From JBAZMA01 sp041649995 (GTDB taxonomy: Bacteria > Omnitrophota > Gorgyraeia > Velamenicoccales > Velamenicoccaceae), in assembly GCA_041649995.1 (NCBI GenBank), contig JBAZMA010000009.1, positions 1 through 64,000 on the forward strand: DNA of 64,000 nt. The letters are read 5' to 3'. Positions 8,479 to 16,212 of this stretch are shown here, in pieces (position 1 is the first letter of the stretch; every line of letters begins with the position of its first letter). The translations under genes and the position numbers were made by a program. Under the pieces are notes generated by a model, which was not told the DNA's origin, searched no databases, and was given only the letters and a program-made list of their open reading frames with translations.

Positions 8479-9592
8479 GGGCAAACCATTTTCCTTCGCA
8501 GAGCCTCAGGCCCTCGCCCGGAGGCTCAAGGCCTTCTTTCTTGAGGTCGTAGTCCACCATGATGCTGACCAATTCCTCGAACCTGATCTTCGGCTGCCAA
8601 TGAAGATATTTCCTGGCCTTCCTGATGTCCGCCCGAAGGCATTTGACCTCATTGGGCCGAAAATAGCGCGGATCGATCTCGATGACGGAATCCCCGGGGC
8701 GAATAAAGGGGCACGCCCGCAAAGACGCATCAATCTCATCAATGATCCCCTTCGTTTTCAACCCCTTGCCTTTCCAGGCGATCTTGACGCCGGCATAAGC
8801 GTAGGCCTGCTCAACAAACTCCCTCACAGAGTGAGATTCAGAGGTCCCGACGGCATAATCATCCGGCCTGTCCTGCTGCAGCATCAGCCACATCATCTCG
8901 ACATATTCCGGCGCGAAACCCCAGTCGCGTTTCGCGTCCAGGTTCCCCAGATACAATTTTTTTTGTTGGCCCGACAGCAAAGCGCTTAAGGCGCGGGTGA
9001 TCTTGCGGGAAACAAAAGTTTCTCCCCTCCGGGGGCTTTCATGATTAAAAAGGATGCCGTTACAGGCAAACATTCCATAGCCTTCCCGGTAGTTTTTAAC
9101 CGTCCAATACGAATAGACCTTGGCGCACGCATAGGGGCTTTGGGGCTCAAACATCGTCTTTTCAGACTGGGGGGCGCAAGCCGCGCCGAACATCTCGCTG
9201 GAAGAAGCTTGGTAAAACTTGATGCGATGGCCGCTTCTGCGGATGGCCTCCAAAAGACGCGTCGTGCCCAGGGCCGTGACATTCCCGGTATATTCCGGAA
9301 TATCAAAACTGACGCGGACATGGCTTTGGGCTCCCAGATGATAAGCCTCGTCGGGATGGATATTGTAAATCAAATTATTGATTTGCTCGGCATCGGAGAG
9401 ATCGCCGTAATGGAGAAACAGACGGGCTTTGGGGTCGTGCGGGTCTTTATAGATATGATCGATCCTGGAGGTATTAAAAGTGCTCGCTCGCCGGATAATC
9501 CCGTGGACCTCATATCCTTTAGAAAGCAAAAACTCAGCCAGATAAGAACCGTCCTGGCCGGATATTCCTGTGATCAAGGCTTTTTTACGCAT
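8471..9592 (-). CDS. gmd: GDP-mannose 4,6-dehydratase
   Basis: A 373-residue extended SDR with the Gmd signatures KALITGISGQDGSYLAEFLLSKGYEVHGIIRRAS, FLHYGDLSDAEQINNLI, YHLGAQSHVRVSFDIPEYT, YQASSSEMFG, PYACAKVYSYWTVKNYREGYG and NHESPRRGETFVSRKITRA. It converts GDP-D-mannose to GDP-4-keto-6-deoxy-D-mannose, the precursor used by the adjacent Fcl. Length is normal. The ATG overlaps the end of the Wzz-like gene by 8 nt. GDP-fucose made here would enter the surface glycan; a phosphomannomutase or GDP-mannose pyrophosphorylase must lie elsewhere. Confidence 0.95.
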   Translation of the reverse strand: MRKKALITGISGQDGSYLAEFLLSKGYEVHGIIRRASTFNTSRIDHIYKDPHDPKARLFLHYGDLSDAEQINNLIYNIHPDEAYHLGAQSHVRVSFDIPEYTGNVTALGTTRLLEAIRRSGHRIKFYQASSSEMFGAACAPQSEKTMFEPQSPYACAKVYSYWTVKNYREGYGMFACNGILFNHESPRRGETFVSRKITRALSALLSGQQKKLYLGNLDAKRDWGFAPEYVEMMWLMLQQDRPDDYAVGTSESHSVREFVEQAYAYAGVKIAWKGKGLKTKGIIDEIDASLRACPFIRPGDSVIEIDPRYFRPNEVKCLRADIRKARKYLHWQPKIRFEELVSIMVDYDLKKEGLEPPGEGLRLCEGKWFAHG

Positions 9593-10589
9593 GTTTTATG
9601 TTGTTGCCCCAGTATTCACGCAAAAAAACCACGGGGATCGCCACGAATAAACCCAAAATGAATGCCAAAAACAGGATTTTCTTGGGCCTGGGGCTGACCG
9701 GTCCGGGGGAAAGTTTGGGTTGTGATACAATTTTCAGGTTGGAAATCATGTTTTTGCGAACCTTCAGCTCATCGATTATCGCCTGAAAATCCCGGATCTG
9801 GAAATCCGCGCCCTTGAGGTCAAAAACAAGATTCAACTTGCTGATGACCAGATCGCTGAGTTGATTATATATCCTGTGGCGCAGATTGGCCGCTTCCTGA
9901 AGATACTCGGCGAACTCAATGACCAGGCTTCCTTCCTTGGCAGACCCTTTCGGAACGGCATCCCTCTTCTCCCGAAGCTCATCGACATCCGCATCCAGGG
10001 ACCTGGCTTCGGCGTTCAGCCGTTCCAGGCGAACCGACAATTCTTTGAGCTGCCCTTCTATGTTCTCAGCCTTATTCCTGGCATTCTCGATCAGGCGTTC
10101 ATTCTGCTGGATCTTGCGGTCAAATTCCAGGTTCGCGGCCTCTACGCGGTTACGGTAACTTTCAGCAATCACTTCGCTTAAACTTTTCAATAAAAAGGCG
10201 CCGGTCTGACGCTCTGCGGCGCCCCTGCGGACGCTGACACGCAGAAGATTGTTGCTGCCGATATTTTCCGCCTCAAAATGGACCCCTGACCGGTGAAGAT
10301 CCAGGTTCAAACGCCTGCCGACTTCATCGTCAAAAGAACCGTTCTCAATCAAGCCTTTCAGCTGCTCTGCCCCTTTGGCATCGGCATCCGTTGAGCCGGG
10401 TGTCAGGACGGGAATCTCGATCATCATGGTTGCCTGATAAATCTTTGGAGACACCGCGACCTGAACCAGGGCCGCGGCCAAAAACAACAGGACCACCGCC
10501 CCAAAAAGCCATTTTCTCCCCGCCAAAACCCGCAGATACGCGCTCAGATCAATTTCAAAGTCTTTCTCATCGAGAGGACTTTGCTGCAT
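9585..10589 (-). CDS. Wzz/chain-length determinant family inner-membrane protein
   Basis: The 334-residue protein has the Wzz topology. A cytoplasmic leader is followed by a first transmembrane helix (KWLFGAVVLLFLAAALVQVAV, about residues 30-50), the YQATMMIEIPV strand typical of Wzz domains, and a long charged coiled coil (about residues 160-220). Then come PKLSPGPVSPRPKK and a second helix (ILFLAFILGLFVAIPVVFL). The PxxP-rich run before the last helix is a family hallmark. No tyrosine-kinase domain is attached, so it is of the O-antigen/Wzz type rather than a BY-kinase. It should set polysaccharide modal length with the Wzx/Wzy machinery. It overlaps the GT2 gene by 23 nt. Confidence 0.85.
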   Translation of the reverse strand: MQQSPLDEKDFEIDLSAYLRVLAGRKWLFGAVVLLFLAAALVQVAVSPKIYQATMMIEIPVLTPGSTDADAKGAEQLKGLIENGSFDDEVGRRLNLDLHRSGVHFEAENIGSNNLLRVSVRRGAAERQTGAFLLKSLSEVIAESYRNRVEAANLEFDRKIQQNERLIENARNKAENIEGQLKELSVRLERLNAEARSLDADVDELREKRDAVPKGSAKEGSLVIEFAEYLQEAANLRHRIYNQLSDLVISKLNLVFDLKGADFQIRDFQAIIDELKVRKNMISNLKIVSQPKLSPGPVSPRPKKILFLAFILGLFVAIPVVFLREYWGNNIKHA

Positions 10590-11268
10590 CTTTCACCCCT
10601 TTTTCGCGCTCACTCGTTCCAAAAAACCATTTAAAAAACCGGACGGTATCTCTCCAGGGATGGATGGCGCTGAATTGGCCGTCGTAAACGGAGGTAATGG
10701 GAATGGACTCGATCTTAAAACCGGCCCTCGCCACTTCCAGAAGCATCTCCGACTCAATTTCATAACGATCCGTATTGAGGGCGATCACCTTCAAGGCGTT
10801 CATGGAGATCAATCGAAATCCGCACTGGGTATCGGGAACGCGTTGACGGCACATCCGCGACACGACATGAGACATAAAACTGTTCGTCAGCCAGCGAAGA
10901 CAAGGCATCCCCTTGGGCTTATGCATCCTGTTTCCCACGATCATCCCCGGTTTTTTTTCTTCAAAACACGCGATAAACGGCTCCATATCTTCCGGCAGGT
11001 GCTGCCCGTCTCCGTCCAAAATAAAAACCGCCTCATACTCGCGCCCTTTGAGAATATCAAAACCTTTTCGTAAAGAAGCGCCCTTGCCCAGATTTCGTTC
11101 ATTGATAATGACTTCCGCCCCGTTTTCATGGGCAAGCTTTGCCGTATGATCGGATGAGCCGTCATCAATGACAGTCACGTGAAATCCCTTGTCAAAAAGA
11201 GATTTCACAAGCCAGCCGATGGTCTTTTCTTCATTAAAGGATGGGATAAGGCAGGCGAATTGGCTCAT
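10567..11268 (-). CDS. Glycosyltransferase family 2 (polyprenyl-phosphate-sugar synthase-like)
   Basis: A 233-residue GT-A protein with ACLIPSFNEEKTIGWLV at the N-terminus, VTVIDDGSSDHTAKLA (nucleotide-sugar aspartates) and AVFILDGDGQHLPEDM (the DXD-like metal site). It has no long C-terminal membrane segment. The spacing matches dolichol/undecaprenyl-phosphate mannose or glucose synthase-like GT2 enzymes (DPM1-like). It is the first gene of the glycan operon, about 220 nt downstream of the predicted promoter. The acceptor could be undecaprenyl phosphate, but this is inferred. Confidence 0.85.
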   Translation of the reverse strand: MSQFACLIPSFNEEKTIGWLVKSLFDKGFHVTVIDDGSSDHTAKLAHENGAEVIINERNLGKGASLRKGFDILKGREYEAVFILDGDGQHLPEDMEPFIACFEEKKPGMIVGNRMHKPKGMPCLRWLTNSFMSHVVSRMCRQRVPDTQCGFRLISMNALKVIALNTDRYEIESEMLLEVARAGFKIESIPITSVYDGQFSAIHPWRDTVRFFKWFFGTSEREKGVKDAAKSSR

Positions 11269-11494
11269 CAGGACAGGAATCCCTCTCTATTCATGCGTAT
11301 TTTTAATTATAACTTCTTATATAAGAATAACTTGTGATTTTTTAAAAGAAACCGGACGATAAAAAAGACATCACGAAACCTCTTTTTGATGCGGGATTAT
11401 TATATATTGACCCTTCAGAAGCACCGCGATGCCTTAAATACTGTTCAATTTATGTGCCCTTATGAGGAAGGCATATGTCATGATTGATTTTGGA

Positions 11495-11523
11495 ATATTA
11501 GCACAAAACCCTTTTTTTTGCAA
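11495..11523 (-). promoter_or_regulatory. Predicted sigma-70 promoter of the glycan operon
   Basis: Read on the minus strand: -35 TTGCAA (11518-11523), a 17-nt spacer, and -10 TAATAT (11495-11500) preceded by TGC, an extended -10. The start point would be near 11488. The -35 and spacer lie inside a dyad repeated upstream of the lipid glycosyltransferase gene. Confidence 0.55.
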
Positions 11524-11532
11524 CAGGTTTTG
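11504..11532 (-). repeat. Dyad element CAAAACC-N15-GGTTTTG, copy 1
   Basis: On the minus strand this 29-nt element reads CAAAACC, TGTTGC, eight A/G bases, then GGGTTTTG. The 7-nt outer arms are exact inverted repeats and straddle the -35 box of the glycan-operon promoter. A second copy at 13655-13683 has identical arms and identical TGTTGC core with the same spacing. Such symmetry around a -35 box is what a repressor or activator operator looks like. Confidence 0.55.
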
Positions 11533-11676
11533 TCAATTTCACGCCCCGCATTTTAATGCGATTCCAGGGGGTAAATATCTTAAAAAGTAAGGTTTGTTTA
11601 AAGGGCAAAAAGGGGGAAATCTGAGCCTAAAGAGGATATTTTACGAAGCCGACGGGGTCACTCTTGAAAAAGAGGG

Positions 11677-12519
11677 TCATTCCTTCCAAAACTCCCTGAA
11701 CATGAGCCATTGAGTCGGATTTTCCCGGATCTTCTTTTCAATGATTTGCGTGCAGGAACTCATGTACTCATCTTCGGTTAAACCCTCTGGGAATGGAGGC
11801 AGGAATTCAATGACCTGCCTGTCTTGTTCATCGCGCAACACAAAGCCCGGCACAATAGCGGCCCCTGTCTTGACAGCCAGCACGGCCGGTCCTTTTGGAA
11901 TGAGTTTGCGACTTCCCAAAAAATCCATCATCTGGCCTGTCCCTGAAAGAACGCGGTCACCCAGCAGGGCCACGATTTTGTTGTCCTTTAAAGACGCGAA
12001 TATCTTCCTGAGGGCGACTCCCACGGAAGGCACAACGGTCACGCCGATGCGCTCCCTTTGCCTGTTGAAAAAAGCGTTCACTCTCGGATGCCTGTGAGGC
12101 AGGGCCACGGCCACGAAGGGATAATTCAGCAGGGCCATGCAGACCCCGCCAAGTTCCCAATTCCCCAGGTGCGCCGTCACAACGATCACGCCCTTGCCTC
12201 TCTCCAGGCCCGCCTGAATATGCCCGATCCCGCGGATAAAGATCCGTCGGCCGATGTCCTCTTTTGTCAGATATTTAATCCTGAAAAACTCGATCATATA
12301 CTTTCCGAAATTAATAAAAACCTTCTGGGCGTACCGGTTGACCCTGGAATGTTCCTCCGGCGGCAGGATCCTGAGGAGATTTCCGACGACGGCTTTTCTG
12401 TCCCTGGGAGAAATATAATATTTGAGATAAGACAAGGCGATGGCCACCCGGTAGGCCAGACCCAAAGGAAGGACGGTCGCGAAAAAATAGGCTATGCGGT
12501 AAAAAAAGTAGGCGATCAT
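11677..12519 (-). CDS. Lipid A biosynthesis acyltransferase (LpxL/HtrB family)
   Basis: A 280-residue inner-membrane-associated acyltransferase. It has a hydrophobic N-terminus (IAYFFYRIAYFFATVLPLGLAYRVA), the catalytic HxxxxE motif in VVTAHLGNWELGG, VALPHRHPRVNAFFNRQRE, LLGDRVLSGTG and PTQWLMFREFWKE at the end. These match the LpxL/LpxM group that adds secondary acyl chains to Kdo2-lipid IVA or related lipids. Length is slightly below that of the E. coli enzymes (about 306). Start and stop overlap as ATGA with the preceding glycosyltransferase, so both act from one mRNA, probably on envelope lipids. The acyl chain and acceptor cannot be read. Confidence 0.85.
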   Translation of the reverse strand: MIAYFFYRIAYFFATVLPLGLAYRVAIALSYLKYYISPRDRKAVVGNLLRILPPEEHSRVNRYAQKVFINFGKYMIEFFRIKYLTKEDIGRRIFIRGIGHIQAGLERGKGVIVVTAHLGNWELGGVCMALLNYPFVAVALPHRHPRVNAFFNRQRERIGVTVVPSVGVALRKIFASLKDNKIVALLGDRVLSGTGQMMDFLGSRKLIPKGPAVLAVKTGAAIVPGFVLRDEQDRQVIEFLPPFPEGLTEDEYMSSCTQIIEKKIRENPTQWLMFREFWKE

Positions 12520-13637
12520 ACGTGTTTTAAAATGAACCGCGCGATGTCTTCGGCCGATTTCGGTTTATTCAGCCCCGCCTCGACAATGGCCCTTTTCATA
12601 CCCGTGGGTTTGGAAATATCCGTCAGGACATGCTCGACGGCAGGGACAATATCGCACACAGAAGACGCGCTGATCGCGGCCTTCTGGCCGACCAGGAAGT
12701 CGGTGTTGCGTGTTTCCTGTCCGGGAATAGGCTTTAAACTGATCATCGGCAGCTGCTTGGCCAGCGCCTCAGCCGTGGTAATGCCTCCCGGCTTGGAAAT
12801 AATGACGCTTGAAACGCTCATCAGCCTGTGAATTTCATCCGTAAAGCGAAAGGCCAGCATGCGTTTCTTGAAACGCTGGCGCATGAGCCAGCGGTAAAGA
12901 CTGAGGTTGATCCCGCAGACTACGATAAATTGCAGCGGCAAAGCGCTCTCGTCCAGCTTTTTGAGGATATCTTTGATGGGGCCCAGGCCGTGCCCACCCC
13001 CCATGATGAGCACCGTCGGGACACCGCCATCCAGGCCGTAATTGGCTATGATCTCCTGACGATCAAGGACGGTAGAAAATTTAGGGTCTATCGGAATGCC
13101 GAGAGCATGGATCTTGTCTTTCTTTACGCCCTTGCCGGCCAGCCATTGCCGTGTCTGTTCGGAGCCTACAATATAACCATCGACCTCATCGTAAATCCAA
13201 TAGGCGTGCGGAGCAAAATCCGTCAGGACGCCAAACAGCGGCAAATGGGCCCGCGATTCGCTCTTGTAGGAAGAAAAAAGCCCGCACGGAAATGCCTGCG
13301 TGCAGACAACCGCGTCGGGATTCACATCCGCCAAAAGGGTTCTGATCTTCTGTGTGGCGCGCCGATGGATCCAATTCTTGATCCCATGCGTGCTTTTGAC
13401 AAAGGTCGGGCGGTCATAGAGCAGTTTCCAGATAAAAGGAACCCGCTTGATGACAAAGAGATAGATGATGTGGGTTAAGCGTTCCGTGAAGGGAAAAATA
13501 TAATGGAAGGCGTTGACACAGGTGACTTTGACCGCCGGATCAGCAGCCTCAAAGCCTTTTTTCAATGCCTTGGCCGCGCTGTGATGGCCTGAACGTTCCG
13601 TGATATAGAGGATCAGGATGTTTTTTGAGGATGACAT
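12516..13637 (-). CDS. MGDG-synthase-like/UgtP-type diacylglycerol glycosyltransferase
   Basis: Using ATG at 13637, the protein has 373 residues. It starts SKNILILYITERSGHHSAAKALKKGF, the GxGHxxAA-like loop of the MGDG_synth domain (GT28 family). The C-terminal half is GT28-like: VLIMGGGHGLGPIKDIL, VVCGINLSLYRWL, ISKPGGITTAEALAKQLPMI and PIPGQETRNTDFLVGQ. Relatives transfer glucose or galactose from a UDP-sugar to diacylglycerol, and MurG is more distant. An upstream in-frame extension to 13772 is unlikely because it crosses the promoter. No SD is visible and the predicted transcript starts about 2 nt before ATG, suggesting near-leaderless translation. It is coupled to the acyltransferase gene. 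Confidence 0.83.
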   Translation of the reverse strand: MSSSKNILILYITERSGHHSAAKALKKGFEAADPAVKVTCVNAFHYIFPFTERLTHIIYLFVIKRVPFIWKLLYDRPTFVKSTHGIKNWIHRRATQKIRTLLADVNPDAVVCTQAFPCGLFSSYKSESRAHLPLFGVLTDFAPHAYWIYDEVDGYIVGSEQTRQWLAGKGVKKDKIHALGIPIDPKFSTVLDRQEIIANYGLDGGVPTVLIMGGGHGLGPIKDILKKLDESALPLQFIVVCGINLSLYRWLMRQRFKKRMLAFRFTDEIHRLMSVSSVIISKPGGITTAEALAKQLPMISLKPIPGQETRNTDFLVGQKAAISASSVCDIVPAVEHVLTDISKPTGMKRAIVEAGLNKPKSAEDIARFILKHV

Positions 13638-13645
13638 TTTCAGGT

Positions 13646-13674
13646 AATTTAACACAAAACCCGTGTTCCCGCAA
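13646..13674 (-). promoter_or_regulatory. Predicted promoter of the lipid glycosyltransferase-acyltransferase pair
   Basis: Minus strand: -35 TTGCGG (13669-13674), 17-nt spacer, -10 TAAATT (13646-13651). Start of transcription would fall near 13639, almost at the ATG (13637). It has the same layout relative to the dyad element as the glycan-operon promoter. Confidence 0.5.
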
Positions 13675-13683
13675 CAGGTTTTG
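13655..13683 (-). repeat. Dyad element CAAAACC-N15-GGTTTTG, copy 2
   Basis: Minus strand CAAAACC, TGTTGC, eight variable bases, GGGTTTTG, 29 nt long like copy 1 at 11504-11532. Outer arms and the TGTTGC core are identical; only the eight bases in the middle differ. It covers the -35 and most of the spacer of the promoter for the UgtP-like gene. Confidence 0.55.
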
Positions 13684-13734
13684 AAAACATCAAGGACACA
13701 AAGGGTTTGAGGACCCGTTGATTGTCTGGCGGAA

Positions 13735-14511
13735 TTAACGGATTTCTGTGGCGGCCATATGGACGGAACCAAAGGAAATCAGGCCCTGGATGCGCAAGGG
13801 GATGCGCTTGTCATCCGCGCTGATCCATATTTTGTATTTGGAAGGGGTGCTTTCGATATAAAACGCCTCGAAGGTTCCCAGAGGGACTTTCAGGGAGGTT
13901 ATTTCCTTGACTTTGAGGAGAAATTTCTGCGTCGGTAAAACAATGGGATACTCCTTGCCCACCGCCAGCTCGGCGTCATTGCGCAGCCTGTAAACCATCA
14001 GCAGGACGTTTTGAAGAGGCTCAGGCGACTCGATGGACCATTCCTTTTCTTCTTCTCCTGGCGTCGTTTTTCGGATCGTCACGCTTTTATGATCCGAAGC
14101 GTAGGTCTCAGTGATCTCTTCATCCCGGCCGAACAGCCTGATCTTTCTCTCGGCTTTGACGGGAAACAAAAAATCCATAGAGCCGTAAACATCTTCAGCG
14201 TCCTTCACGGAAAAAGAATCCACGCGCAGGCGCACATGCTGCAAGGCCTGCTCCCCTTCTCCCGTCTGGCCCTCATAAGCCAATTCCCCGGAACCGACTT
14301 TGAGAAACCGGGAATAAACGCCGAACTTGATGTTTTCTCCCGACGGAAAAACATTTTTTTGGGACCTGGCGCCGTCTTCTGTATCCCGGGAGTCAGACCC
14401 GGGCACCTTGCGGCCGCGTCCGGGCGGCTGGTCACGAAGCCAAAAACCGAGGGCGAGGCCGGCTAAAAGCAGGACAAGAAATATTTTTCTAAAACGGGGT
14501 TTTTTTGTCAT
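13735..14511 (-). CDS. DUF3108-family envelope protein
   Basis: The 258-residue protein has an N-terminal membrane anchor or signal (KIFLVLLLAGLALGFWL, residues 11-27) followed by a polar linker. The rest fits the DUF3108 beta-rich fold: GENIKFGVYSRFLKVGSGELAYEG, an internal repeat of short strands, and KVPLGTFEAFYIESTPSKYKIWISADDKRIPLRIQ near the C-terminus. That last segment is the most conserved part of the family. The function of DUF3108 proteins is not established; they are periplasmic and often near envelope genes. ATG at 14511 overlaps the upstream zinc-ribbon gene as ATGA. Confidence 0.7.
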   Translation of the reverse strand: MTKKPRFRKIFLVLLLAGLALGFWLRDQPPGRGRKVPGSDSRDTEDGARSQKNVFPSGENIKFGVYSRFLKVGSGELAYEGQTGEGEQALQHVRLRVDSFSVKDAEDVYGSMDFLFPVKAERKIRLFGRDEEITETYASDHKSVTIRKTTPGEEEKEWSIESPEPLQNVLLMVYRLRNDAELAVGKEYPIVLPTQKFLLKVKEITSLKVPLGTFEAFYIESTPSKYKIWISADDKRIPLRIQGLISFGSVHMAATEIR

Positions 14512-14819
14512 TTAAAAAAATCCTTCGCCTTGCGCCTGTCCGCGATCTCCTTGACATCGCTGTATTCCACATAGGTTAAATCCGGCCGTTTCTGGCAGAT
14601 CCTGGCAAGCATTCCGCCCTTGACCGCGTCGGCGCTCTTTCTTAAGGAAATGTAACGAAAATCGGTCCCGCATTGCGAACAGTATTTTTCACGGGAATAA
14701 TCGATGCCGACCTGGCGGCAGGTGAAACAATCCCCTGTCAGTTCTCCGACAATCAAAAGATGTGATGAAACAACGTCATAATCCAGCTCCTGCGCCACCC
14801 TCAAAAAGCATTTTTCCAT
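14508..14819 (-). CDS. Small zinc-ribbon protein of unknown function
   Basis: 103 residues with two cysteine pairs, CFTC near residue 31 and CSQC near residue 47, spaced like a zinc ribbon. The C-terminal half is basic and helical (ICQKRPDLTYVEYSDVKEIADRRKAKDFF). I do not recognise the family. It is the middle gene of a compact chain, 23 nt after the EF-Tu-II-like gene and overlapping the DUF3108 gene by ATGA. The length, cysteine pattern and tight packing support a real gene. Confidence 0.6.
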   Translation of the reverse strand: MEKCFLRVAQELDYDVVSSHLLIVGELTGDCFTCRQVGIDYSREKYCSQCGTDFRYISLRKSADAVKGGMLARICQKRPDLTYVEYSDVKEIADRRKAKDFFK

Positions 14820-14842
14820 TCCGACCTCTGTTGAATTTGTTG

Positions 14843-15307
14843 TTAAAGGCTTCGCTCGCGATAGATGCTGTCTCCGACACGGACTTCTTTGAGGACTTCC
14901 AGGCCGATCTCCTGCCCGCGGCGGGCCCGGTCAATGGACTTCCTGTCGATCTGCATCGAAGAAACCGTCTGCCTGAAATGCGTTGTTTTTCCCTTAACCA
15001 GGATCGGCTCTCCGACGGACAAAGGCCCCCGGCAGACGAACACGGCCGCCTGGACCTTGGGAAAATAATGCGTGATCTCTCCCAACAGCGCGAGCTTGCC
15101 TTCCCTGGGGGATTTTTTTTGTTGTTTGCGCGGGAGCTTTTTCGGCCGTTTTTTTCGGACGGTTTTCCTGGAGACCTTACGGGCTTTTGGTTTTGAGCGC
15201 TTGCGTTTCAAAACGCGCTTTTTAGGCCTGCGGCTTATCCTGGACCGGCGCTTTTTCTTCAATCCTAACACGCGCCTGAGGACTTTGAAGAGCTTCTTAA
15301 AAACCAT
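14843..15307 (-). CDS. Basic protein with EF-Tu domain-II-like C-terminus
   Basis: ATG at 15307, 2 nt after the OsmC stop, gives 154 residues; an upstream extension to 15373 would overlap the OsmC gene and is rejected. Residues 8-72 are extremely basic (runs such as KKKRRSRISRRPKKR), disordered and likely to bind nucleic acid or ribosomes. The remainder resembles a translation-factor beta-barrel (EF-Tu domain II/U32-peptidase C-terminal-like): ALLGEITHYFPKVQAAVFVC, LSVGEPILVKGKTTHFRQTVSSMQID, and GLEVLKEVRVGDSIYR. Free-standing barrels of this type are known from several phyla but are uncharacterised. A role in RNA or ribosome binding is inferred. Confidence 0.6.
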   Translation of the reverse strand: MVFKKLFKVLRRVLGLKKKRRSRISRRPKKRVLKRKRSKPKARKVSRKTVRKKRPKKLPRKQQKKSPREGKLALLGEITHYFPKVQAAVFVCRGPLSVGEPILVKGKTTHFRQTVSSMQIDRKSIDRARRGQEIGLEVLKEVRVGDSIYRERSL

Positions 15308-15309
15308 GC

Positions 15310-15708
15310 CTAGGATGTGCCCAGGGAAATGTCGATGTTCGGCTCCCCATGAAGGGTGTTGTGGATCAGGCAACTGCGGGCGGCCTCAAGAATGGCCTGG
15401 GCGCGTCGTCCAGGCTCCGCCTGAGGAAGATGCACTTTGATTTCATAAGCGGAAATGGATTTTTTATCGTTGGACACCTGCCACTCCACCTCAATGGAAC
15501 ATCCCGTCGTTTCTATTCCCGCCTGGCGGCAATACCAGACTACGTAAACCCCCACGCAGGACCCCAGGGACGCGGCGAGAAGCTCAGGCGGGGCCATGCC
15601 TTTATCGTCGCCGCCTTTGTCTTTGGGCAGATCGATATCGATCTTATGCTCTCCGCAGACAGCCTCAAACGCCATTCCCCCTTTATAAGAAACCTTAAGG
15701 CTATTCAT
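15310..15708 (-). CDS. OsmC-family peroxiredoxin-like protein
   Basis: A 132-residue protein from the ATG at 15708, whose codon overlaps the TGA of the nitroreductase gene (ATGA); an in-frame ATG at 15723 is also possible. The OsmC/YhfA features are the swapped beta strands at the N-terminus and the two redox cysteines. The first is in PPELLAASLGSCVGVYVVWY and the second in LEAARSCLIHNTLH. Family members reduce organic hydroperoxides using a reactive Cys pair; the YhfA subgroup is less defined. Neighbouring nitroreductase supports a small redox or detoxification unit. Confidence 0.85.
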   Translation of the reverse strand: MNSLKVSYKGGMAFEAVCGEHKIDIDLPKDKGGDDKGMAPPELLAASLGSCVGVYVVWYCRQAGIETTGCSIEVEWQVSNDKKSISAYEIKVHLPQAEPGRRAQAILEAARSCLIHNTLHGEPNIDISLGTS

Positions 15709-16205
15709 GAAAAACGCTCCCAATGGATGAGTTTATCGAGCTCCCGCTTGTAAGGCTTGGGCCTTTCCGCGGATTTCCCGATGGCAATCAAACTGACAAG
15801 TTTAAATCCGCATCCTATCCCGCAAAATGTTTTGACAGACTCCGCGTAATCTTTCTTGTCCCCGGCGATCCAGCAGGCGCCCCAGCCGGCCATGGAAAGG
15901 GCCAGAAGGGCCTGCGTGGTCGCAGCGCAGCCGTCTTCGAGGTAATAGCGCGTGTCCCTGCAAAAAATGATCAGGCAGCCCGACGCGGATTCCAGAAAAG
16001 TGCCATTGGGGGAAACGATCTTGGAAAGCTCCTGCAGGCGGGACTGATCCAGGACCACGATGAATTCCCAGGGCTGGACATTTCGGGCCGTCGGGGCCAG
16101 GGAAGCGGCCCTGACTATCTGAAGCAGGAATTTTTTGGAAAGCTTTGCCTTCCGGAATTTCCGGATACTGCGGCGTTTGAGGAAAATATCGCTAAAGGCC
16201 GGCAT
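15705..16205 (-). CDS. Nitroreductase-family FMN oxidoreductase
   Basis: 166 residues with the family signatures FLKRRSIRKFRKAKLSK (FMN phosphate-binding arginines), AASLAPTARNVQPWEFIVV, ATTQALLALSMAGWGACWIAGDK and LVSLIAIGKSAERPKPYKR. This length is typical of the compact, single-domain nitroreductases of anaerobes. They use FMN and NAD(P)H on nitro groups, quinones or flavins. It starts 7 nt after the ParA-CBM48 stop and is coupled by ATGA to the OsmC gene. The substrate is not predictable. Confidence 0.85.
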   Translation of the reverse strand: MPAFSDIFLKRRSIRKFRKAKLSKKFLLQIVRAASLAPTARNVQPWEFIVVLDQSRLQELSKIVSPNGTFLESASGCLIIFCRDTRYYLEDGCAATTQALLALSMAGWGACWIAGDKKDYAESVKTFCGIGCGFKLVSLIAIGKSAERPKPYKRELDKLIHWERFS

Positions 16206-16212
16206 GGAACGC

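Larger units (their letters stand above)
11269..11676. other. 408-bp AT-rich intergenic leader of the glycan operon
   Basis: No credible open reading frame lies here. On the minus strand it contains a good promoter (complement 11495-11523) with the shared CAAAACC/GGTTTTG dyad, then about 220 nt of untranslated leader before the GT2 start at 11268. The leader includes a perfect 14-bp palindrome TTCTTATATAAGAA at 11314-11327 and a second possible -10 box TATAAT at complement 11306-11311 without a clear -35. I looked for an ops/JUMPstart element (GGCGGTAG) and did not find one. Confidence 0.7.
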
